Positions 6,363 through 11,088 of a DNA stretch of 11,088 nt are shown piece after piece. A program made the position numbers and the translations under genes. The notes under the pieces are model-generated. The model worked only from the letters and a program-made list of their open reading frames with translations. It made no database searches and was not told the DNA's origin. Position 1 is the first letter of the stretch; each line of letters begins with the position of its first letter. This DNA comes from Candidatus Accumulibacter sp. UBA704 (lineage in GTDB: Bacteria > Pseudomonadota > Gammaproteobacteria > Burkholderiales > Rhodocyclaceae). The stretch spans positions 1 through 11,088 of the forward strand of contig DBMG01000015.1 of the NCBI GenBank assembly GCA_002304785.1, given 5' to 3'.

Positions 6363-7196
6363 ATGAAGCAGGTTCGCATTGCGGGTAAAGAGTGGGTGCC
6401 GGCGCTCGGCATGGGCACCTGGATGATCGGCGAGAACCGGTCCAAGCGCGCCGAGGAGATTGCCACGCTGCAGCGCGGCATCGACCTCGGCATGACGCTA
6501 ATCGATACGGCTGAGATGTACGGCGACGGCGCATCCGAGCGCCTGATCGGCGAGGCCATCAAGGGCCGGCGTGAACAAGTATTCCTGGTCAGCAAGTTCT
6601 ATCCGCACAACGCGACGGCGCGCGGAGTCCGGGTGGCGTGCGAAGACAGTCTGCGCCGTCTGGAGGTCGATTGTCTCGATCTGTACCTGCTGCACTGGCG
6701 CGGCCGTGTTCCGTTGGAGGAAACCATCGCGGCGCTCGAGAAGCTCCGGGCGCAGGGCAAGATCCGGCACTGGGGCGTCAGCAATCTCGACACCGACGAC
6801 ATGCGAGAGCTTCGTGAACTGCCCGGCGGCAATGCGGTGGCTGTAAACCAGGTGCTCTATAACCTCTCCCGTCGGGGCGTTGAATGGGATTTGCTGCCGT
6901 GGTGCGAGAAACACGCGGTTCCCGTCATGGCCTATTCGCCGATCGAGCAGGCGCGTTTGCTGCGCCAGCCCGGACTGCGTGCCCTGGCCGCAAGGCACGG
7001 CGCCACGCCGGCCCAGCTGGCGCTGGCCTGGCTGCTGCGACGCGAACAGTTGATCGTCATTCCCAAGGCGTCGACGCGCGATCATCTCGAAGAAAACGTC
7101 GCCGCGCTCGAATGTCCGCTCGATGCGGAAACCCTGGCCGAACTCGACCGGCTGTTTCCGCCGCCGAGTCGGGCCACCCCGCTCGAAATGCTGTAG
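6363..7196 (+). CDS. Aldo/keto reductase, YeaE-like
   Basis: This 277-residue cytoplasmic NAD(P)H-dependent oxidoreductase has the complete aldo/keto reductase tetrad: Asp48 and Tyr53 in LIDTAEMYGDG (46-56), Lys78 in VFLVSKFYP (73-81), and His111 in LYLLHW (107-112). Other landmarks are GKIRHWGVSNLD, NQVLYNL, VMAYSP and the C-terminal IPKAST cofactor-binding block. Many of these segments match E. coli YeaE, which has been linked to methylglyoxal reduction. The substrate here is unknown. Its place before garD and a lactonase makes a sugar-acid semialdehyde or a reactive aldehyde plausible. The ATG at 6363 lies 20 bases after the terminator T-run and has no recognisable Shine-Dalgarno site. No later ATG keeps the conserved N-terminal strands, so the start is likely right although translation may be weak. 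Confidence 0.93.
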   Translation: MKQVRIAGKEWVPALGMGTWMIGENRSKRAEEIATLQRGIDLGMTLIDTAEMYGDGASERLIGEAIKGRREQVFLVSKFYPHNATARGVRVACEDSLRRLEVDCLDLYLLHWRGRVPLEETIAALEKLRAQGKIRHWGVSNLDTDDMRELRELPGGNAVAVNQVLYNLSRRGVEWDLLPWCEKHAVPVMAYSPIEQARLLRQPGLRALAARHGATPAQLALAWLLRREQLIVIPKASTRDHLEENVAALECPLDAETLAELDRLFPPPSRATPLEML

Positions 7197-7220
7197 TTTC
7201 TCCCCAAGGAGCCGAATCGC

Positions 7221-8768
7221 ATGAACCAACCCCTGAAGCCGTTGACCATCAAGGTCCATCCGACCGACAACGTCGCCATCGTCGTTAATTCCGGCGGCTT
7301 GCCTGCCGGCACGGTGTTCGACGACGGGCTGACGCTGCGCGAACACGTGCCGCAAGGCCACAAGGTGGCGCTCTCCGATATCGCGCAGGACGCGCCGATC
7401 CTGCGCTACGGCGAAGTCATCGGCTACGCCATGAAGCCGATCCCACAGGGCAGCTGGATCGAGGAATCGCTGGTGCGGCTGCCGGAAGCGCCGCCGCTCG
7501 ATTCCTTGCCGCTGGCCACCAAGGTGCCGGCACCGCTGCCGCCCCTCGAGGGGTACACCTTTGAAGGCTATCGCAATGCCGATGGCACTGTCGGCACCAA
7601 GAACCTGCTGGCCATCACCCAGACGGTGCAGTGCGTCGCCGGGGTGGTCGATTACGTGGTCAGGCGCCTCAAGTCCGAGATCTTGCCGAAATACCCGAAC
7701 GTCGATGGCATCGTCGGCCTCAATCACATCTACGGTTGCGGCGTGGCGATCAACGCGCCGGCGGCCGTGGTTCCGATCCGCACCCTGCACAACCTCGCGC
7801 TCAACCCGAATTTCGGCAACGAGGTTTTCGTCATCAGCCTCGGTTGCGAAAAGTTGCCGCCGGATCGCCTGCTCAACGAGGGCGGCATTCCGATCAAGGT
7901 GGTCAGCGACGACGTCGTCTGCCTGCAGGACGAGAAGTTCACCGGCTTCCAGTCGATGGTCGAGGCGATCATGAAGCAGGCCGAAGTGCATCTGGAAAGG
8001 CTCAATCGGCGAAAGCGGGAGACCTGTCCGGCGTCAGACTTGATTGTTGGTCTGCAATGCGGCGGCAGCGATGCCTTTTCCGGCGTGACGGCCAACCCGG
8101 CTGTCGGCTATGCTGCCGACCTGTTGGTGCGTGCCGGTGCGTCGGTCATGTTCTCGGAAGTGACCGAAGTGCGCGACGCCATCCACCTGCTCACGCCGCG
8201 CTGTGTCACCGAAGAGGTGGGTAAGGCACTGCTGCGCGAGATGGCCTGGTACGACGACTATCTCGATCGCGGTGAGACCAACCGCGCCGCCAACACGACG
8301 CCGGGCAACAAGAAGGGCGGGCTCGCCAACATCGTCGAAAAGGCGATGGGCTCGATCGCCAAATCGGGCGCCAGCGCGATCGTAGACGTGATTGGCCCCG
8401 GCGAAAAAATCCGCAAGAAGGGCCTGACCTATGCCGCGACGCCGGCCAGTGATTTCGTCTGCGGCACGCAGCAGCTCGCCTCGGGCATGACCCTCCAGGT
8501 CTTTACGACCGGCCGCGGCACGCCATACGGCCTGGAAGCAGCGCCGGTGATCAAGGTGGCCACCCGTCGCGATCTCGCCGCGCGCTGGCATGACCTGATG
8601 GAGATCGACGCCGGCACCATCGCTACCGGCGAAGCGACCATCGAAGAGGTTGGCTGGGAGATTTTCCGCCTCATTCTCGACGTCGCCAGCGGCCGCAAGA
8701 AGACCTGGGCCGACCAGTGGGGGTTGTTCAATTCGCTCGCGGTGTTCAACCCGGCGCCGGTGACCTGA
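7221..8768 (+). CDS. garD: Galactarate dehydratase
   Basis: This 515-residue protein (E. coli GarD is 523) dehydrates meso-galactarate to 5-keto-4-deoxy-D-glucarate, the same intermediate made by GudD. The N-terminal SAF-like domain covers about residues 10-88 (from KVHPTDNVAIVV). The UxaA/GarD-type catalytic part follows: GYRNADGTVGTKNLLAI (116-132), GLNHIYGCGVAI (166-177), SLGCEKLPPDRLL (206-218), LQCGGSDAFSGVTANPA (278-294), MFSEVTEVR (310-318), and a C-terminal block with TPASDFVCGTQQLASGM. These are the expected conserved Cys/His/Asp-rich segments of the metal-dependent family. The ATG at 7221 is 9 bases after AAGGAG (7206-7211) and 24 bases after the reductase stop. The related altronate dehydratase UxaA is the main alternative; overall length and gar neighbours favour GarD. 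Confidence 0.96.
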   Translation: MNQPLKPLTIKVHPTDNVAIVVNSGGLPAGTVFDDGLTLREHVPQGHKVALSDIAQDAPILRYGEVIGYAMKPIPQGSWIEESLVRLPEAPPLDSLPLATKVPAPLPPLEGYTFEGYRNADGTVGTKNLLAITQTVQCVAGVVDYVVRRLKSEILPKYPNVDGIVGLNHIYGCGVAINAPAAVVPIRTLHNLALNPNFGNEVFVISLGCEKLPPDRLLNEGGIPIKVVSDDVVCLQDEKFTGFQSMVEAIMKQAEVHLERLNRRKRETCPASDLIVGLQCGGSDAFSGVTANPAVGYAADLLVRAGASVMFSEVTEVRDAIHLLTPRCVTEEVGKALLREMAWYDDYLDRGETNRAANTTPGNKKGGLANIVEKAMGSIAKSGASAIVDVIGPGEKIRKKGLTYAATPASDFVCGTQQLASGMTLQVFTTGRGTPYGLEAAPVIKVATRRDLAARWHDLMEIDAGTIATGEATIEEVGWEIFRLILDVASGRKKTWADQWGLFNSLAVFNPAPVT

Positions 8769-8784
8769 TTTACCATGCGGCGGC

Positions 8785-8791
8785 GAGAGGA
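8785..8791 (+). promoter_or_regulatory. Ribosome binding site for the SMP-30 lactonase
   Basis: GAGAGGA lies before two nearby ATGs. Counting from GAGG (8787-8790), the spacer is 4 bases to the ATG at 8795 and 10 bases to the ATG at 8801. I chose 8801 as the better spaced; the difference is only two residues. Confidence 0.5.
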
Positions 8792-8800
8792 AAAATGTTG

Positions 8801-9781
8801 ATGGACAATTTGCCGTTGCGTGTTGCTTTCCCAGGGAACTCGCGCTATCCCGACCCGGCCGTCGAGGTGCTCGATCCGGCCTTCCTGCGCTACCGGATCT
8901 TCAGCGCCTCAGTCGAGCAACTCGGTTCCGGGCTGCGCTGGGCCGAGGGGCCGGTGTGGTTCGGCGACGGACGGTTCCTGCTCTGCAGCGACATCCCCAA
9001 CAACCGTATCGTGCGCTGGGACGAGACGACCGGCGGCCTGTCGGTGTTTCGCCAGCCGTCGAACCACTCCAACGGTTTGACCCGCGATCGCCAAGGTCGG
9101 TTGATCGCCTGTGAGCACCTGACACGGCGCATCACGCGCACCGAGTACGACGGATCGGTGACCGTTCTCGCCGATCGCTTCGAAGGCAAGCGTTTCAATT
9201 CGCCGAACGACATCGTCTGCAAATCGGACGGATCGATCTGGTTCACCGACCCGGTCTTCGGCATCTCCGGCGAATGGGAAGGTGAAAAGGCGGAGCCTGA
9301 ATTGCCGCAGGGCGTTTATCGCATCGATGGGCAAACCGGCAAGCTCGCGCGGGTGATCGACGACATGGCCGGTCCCAACGGCCTGTGTTTTTCGCCGGAT
9401 GAAACCGTCCTGTACGTCGTCGAGTCGCGCGCCACGCCGTGCCGCAGGATCTGGGCGTATGCCGTGGGAAAGGACGGCAAGTGGCTTGGCCGTCGGCGCA
9501 CGTTTGTCGATGCCAACGGGCCGGGCGCGTTCGACGGCATCAAGGCCGACGTCGACGGCAACGTGTGGTGCGGTTTCGGCAGCAACGGCTCTCCGGACGC
9601 CGATCCTGCAACGCTGGACGGCGTGATGGTCTACGACCTGTCGGGTCGCCCGCTGGCGCACATCCATCTTCCCGAACGCTGCGCCAACCTGTGCTTCGGG
9701 GGCGCCAAGCGCAACCGGCTGTTCATGGCCGCCAGCCATTCGCTCTACGCGTTGTACGTGGAGACCCGCGGCGCGGTTTAG
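8801..9781 (+). CDS. SMP-30/gluconolactonase family lactonase, probable aldarolactone hydrolase
   Basis: This 326-residue protein is a six-bladed beta-propeller of the SMP-30/gluconolactonase/LRE family, which hydrolyses sugar lactones with one divalent metal. The expected metal and active-site residues are visible: Glu49 in WAEGPVW (47-53), Asn136 in FNSPNDIV (132-139), Asn193 in GPNGLCFSPDE (191-201) and Asp245 in AFDGIKADVDGNVW (243-256). There is no signal peptide, so it is cytoplasmic. Directly after garD, the natural substrate would be D-galactaro- or D-glucaro-lactone, made by uronate dehydrogenase or present in the medium. Lactonases of this family with that role have been named UxuL in proteobacteria; I leave the symbol blank because the specificity is inferred. 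The frame extends to 8717, inside garD, but the ribosome site points to 8801 (or 8795). It ends 5 bases from the convergent ene-reductase stop. Confidence 0.88.
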   Translation: MDNLPLRVAFPGNSRYPDPAVEVLDPAFLRYRIFSASVEQLGSGLRWAEGPVWFGDGRFLLCSDIPNNRIVRWDETTGGLSVFRQPSNHSNGLTRDRQGRLIACEHLTRRITRTEYDGSVTVLADRFEGKRFNSPNDIVCKSDGSIWFTDPVFGISGEWEGEKAEPELPQGVYRIDGQTGKLARVIDDMAGPNGLCFSPDETVLYVVESRATPCRRIWAYAVGKDGKWLGRRRTFVDANGPGAFDGIKADVDGNVWCGFGSNGSPDADPATLDGVMVYDLSGRPLAHIHLPERCANLCFGGAKRNRLFMAASHSLYALYVETRGAV

Positions 9782-9786
9782 CGGCT

Positions 9787-10869
9787 TTATCGGGCAACCG
9801 ACCCCGTCGGCGCCGAGCGCAGGTATTGCGGCGGCCAGGCGGCGATGTGCCCCAATTCGTGGGCGGCGGTAAGCGGCCAGTAGGGATTGCGCAGGATTTC
9901 GCGGCCGAGCAGGACGACGTCGGCCTGTCCGGAGCGGACGATGTGATCGGCCTGCGCCGGCGATGTGATCAGGCCGACGGCGGCCGTGGGAATGCCCGCC
10001 TCGTGCCGCACTTTTTCGGCGAATTCCGTCTGGAATCCCGGGCCGACCGGGATCTTCGCGTCTGGCGTGGTTCCGCCGGTCGACACGTTGATCAGGTCTG
10101 CCCCGCGCGTTTTCAGGTCGCGGCACAGTTCGACCGTCTCTTCCGGCGTCCATCCGCCATCGACCCAGTCGGTAGCGGAGAGACGCACCAGCAGCGGCAG
10201 GCGCTCCGGCCAGGCAGCACGTACGGCATCGACAACTTCCGTGACCAGGCGCGTGCGGTTGACGAAACTGCCGCCATACGCGTCGGTGCGCCGGTTGGAC
10301 AGGGGCGAGAGAAACTGGTGCAGCAGGTAGCCGTGCGCGCCGTGAATCTCGATCGCGGAGAAACCGGCTGTCAATGCCCGTTTGGCCGCTTCGACGAACT
10401 GGCCGACGATCTTGCCAATGCCTGCCTGGTCGAGTGCATGCGGCGCCGCGTGTTTCTCGGAGAACGCCACGTGCGACGGGCCGACGACCTCCCAGCCGCC
10501 GTCCGTGCCAGGAATCGGCGTCTGCGCCTCCCAACCGCGCCGGACGCTGGCCTTTCTGCCGGCGTGGGCCAGTTGTACGGCCATCGGGCATCCCTGTTCC
10601 TGCGCGAAACCGACGATGCGTGCCAGCGGTTCGATCTGCCGGTCTTCCCACAGACCGATGTCGGCCGGGCTGATGCGTCCTTCCGGGGCGACGGCGGTCG
10701 CTTCGCTGGTGATCAGTCCCGCGCCGCCTACGGCACGGGTACCGTAATGCACGAAATGCCAGTCGTTGGCCAGACCGTCCTGGGCCGAATACTGGCACAT
10801 GGCCGGAATGCCGATACGGTTGCGCAGGACGAGGTCGCGTAGCTTGAGCGGTTCGAACAGGTGGGGCAT
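9787..10869 (-). CDS. NADH:flavin oxidoreductase, Old Yellow Enzyme family (XenA/YqjM class)
   Basis: This 360-residue FMN-dependent ene-reductase forms an (alpha/beta)8 barrel and reduces activated C=C bonds with NAD(P)H. Landmarks of the 'thermophilic-like' class are Cys25 and Tyr27 in PAMCQYSAQDG (22-32), the same numbers as XenA of Pseudomonas; HFVHYGTRAVGGAGL (38-52); QLAHAGRKAS (99-108); the substrate-binding His pair in IHGAHGYLLHQFLSP (175-189); NRRTDAYGGSFVNR (191-204); and a C-terminal LLGREILRNPYWP. The start is the ATG at 10869, with AGGAGA 6 bases upstream; a TTG at 10884 would overlap that site. The native substrate cannot be read from the sequence. It converges on the aldarate operon and follows a MocR-like gene on the same strand, so it is probably not part of aldarate catabolism. 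Confidence 0.95.
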   Translation of the reverse strand: MPHLFEPLKLRDLVLRNRIGIPAMCQYSAQDGLANDWHFVHYGTRAVGGAGLITSEATAVAPEGRISPADIGLWEDRQIEPLARIVGFAQEQGCPMAVQLAHAGRKASVRRGWEAQTPIPGTDGGWEVVGPSHVAFSEKHAAPHALDQAGIGKIVGQFVEAAKRALTAGFSAIEIHGAHGYLLHQFLSPLSNRRTDAYGGSFVNRTRLVTEVVDAVRAAWPERLPLLVRLSATDWVDGGWTPEETVELCRDLKTRGADLINVSTGGTTPDAKIPVGPGFQTEFAEKVRHEAGIPTAAVGLITSPAQADHIVRSGQADVVLLGREILRNPYWPLTAAHELGHIAAWPPQYLRSAPTGSVAR

Positions 10870-10875
10870 GAGTGG

Positions 10876-10881
10876 TCTCCT
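10876..10881 (-). promoter_or_regulatory. Ribosome binding site of the ene-reductase
   Basis: On the minus strand this reads AGGAGA, 6 bases before the ATG at 10869. It decides against the in-frame TTG at 10882-10884, which would place the site inside the coding region. Confidence 0.7.
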
Positions 10882-10897
10882 CAATGGATTGGTGGTT

Positions 10898-11088
10898 CTA
10901 TCGTAGTGCGTCGCCGAGAAATCGTTCGAGCTGCGGGTCGAGCGAGTAGGCGACGTTGAAGCGCAGCCAGGGCGATGGCTGCATTTGCGGTCGAAAGATG
11001 TTGCCCGGCGCGAGCATGATCCCGGCCCGTGCCCCCTGTGTGGCGAGTTGCGCGGAATCGCCGATGCCCGGGGCTTCGGCCCAGACGA
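10898..11088 (-). CDS. C-terminal fragment of a PLP aminotransferase-fold protein, probably a MocR-type regulator (cut by window edge)
   Basis: Only the last 62 residues and the TAG stop (10898-10900, minus strand) are inside the window. The segment begins VWAEAPG and contains GARAGIMLAPGNIF, then PWLRFNVAYS and LERFLGDALR at the end. The LAPG-x-x-F block followed by an L-R-F/L-N strand is typical of the small domain of fold-type I aminotransferases, and in this form is most like the aminotransferase domain of GntR/MocR (PdxR, YdcR-like) regulators. A free-standing class I/II aminotransferase is the alternative; the missing N-terminus, which would carry the winged helix-turn-helix, decides this. 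Its stop is 28 bases upstream of the ene-reductase start on the same strand, so the two may be co-transcribed. No function is assigned beyond the fold. Confidence 0.75.
   Translation of the reverse strand, partial: VWAEAPGIGDSAQLATQGARAGIMLAPGNIFRPQMQPSPWLRFNVAYSLDPQLERFLGDALR

Noticed and set aside
8717..8800. Upstream in-frame start for the lactonase overlapping the garD end
   Set aside because: The added residues are the garD 3' end read in another frame, and a ribosome site at 8785-8791 points to the ATG at 8795 or 8801.
9807..9816. Perfect 10-base palindrome TCGGCGCCGA near the convergent gene ends, considered as a terminator or operator
   Set aside because: It has no loop and no T-run, lies inside the ene-reductase coding sequence, and such GC-rich palindromes arise often by chance at this base composition.
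8909..10798. 629-codon open frame on the minus strand spanning the antisense of the lactonase and another frame of the ene-reductase
   Set aside because: High-GC shadow frame. The composition is Arg/Gly/Ala-rich with no recognisable domain, and it overlaps two well-supported genes.

Overview
The window looks like a chromosomal catabolic region from a GC-rich proteobacterium, most likely a betaproteobacterium (Burkholderiales or Rhodocyclales type). The reasons are the Bug-type tripartite tricarboxylate transporter, the dense unidirectional operon with good Shine-Dalgarno sites, and the overall codon use. The taxon is an inference; there is no rRNA or other marker here. Nearly every base is in a gene, and no gap exceeds about 80 bases. 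I see no insertion sequence, phage gene, CRISPR array or tRNA.

Positions 1-9781, all on the plus strand, hold an aldarate (D-glucarate/galactarate) utilisation locus. In order: the 3' end of glucarate dehydratase (gudD), 5-keto-4-deoxy-D-glucarate aldolase (garL), tartronate semialdehyde reductase (garR), a MOFRL-family glycerate 2-kinase (ttuD type), and a complete tripartite tricarboxylate transporter (tctC binding protein, tctB and tctA membrane subunits). A strong intrinsic terminator follows. After it come a YeaE-like aldo/keto reductase, galactarate dehydratase (garD), and an SMP-30/gluconolactonase-family lactonase.

The genes fit one route. The lactonase would open aldaro-lactones to galactarate or glucarate. 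GarD and GudD would dehydrate these to 5-keto-4-deoxy-D-glucarate. GarL would split that into pyruvate and tartronate semialdehyde. GarR would reduce the latter to D-glycerate, and the kinase would make 2-phosphoglycerate. The transporter is the likely uptake system, in place of the MFS permeases (GarP/GudP) used in E. coli. The lactonase hints that the cell also oxidises hexuronates through a uronate dehydrogenase encoded outside the window.

Positions 9787-11088 are on the minus strand and converge on the operon with only 5 bases between stop codons. They hold an Old Yellow Enzyme-family ene-reductase of the XenA/YqjM class and, upstream of it, the C-terminal end of a protein that looks like a MocR-type (GntR/aminotransferase) regulator. 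Nothing ties these two to aldarate metabolism.

The most interesting non-coding signals are a 13-bp hairpin between tctC and tctB and the terminator placed inside the gene cluster, 20 bases before the reductase start codon. I find no wholly new system. The novelty is in how known aldarate enzymes are combined with a TTT transporter and an unassigned reductase.
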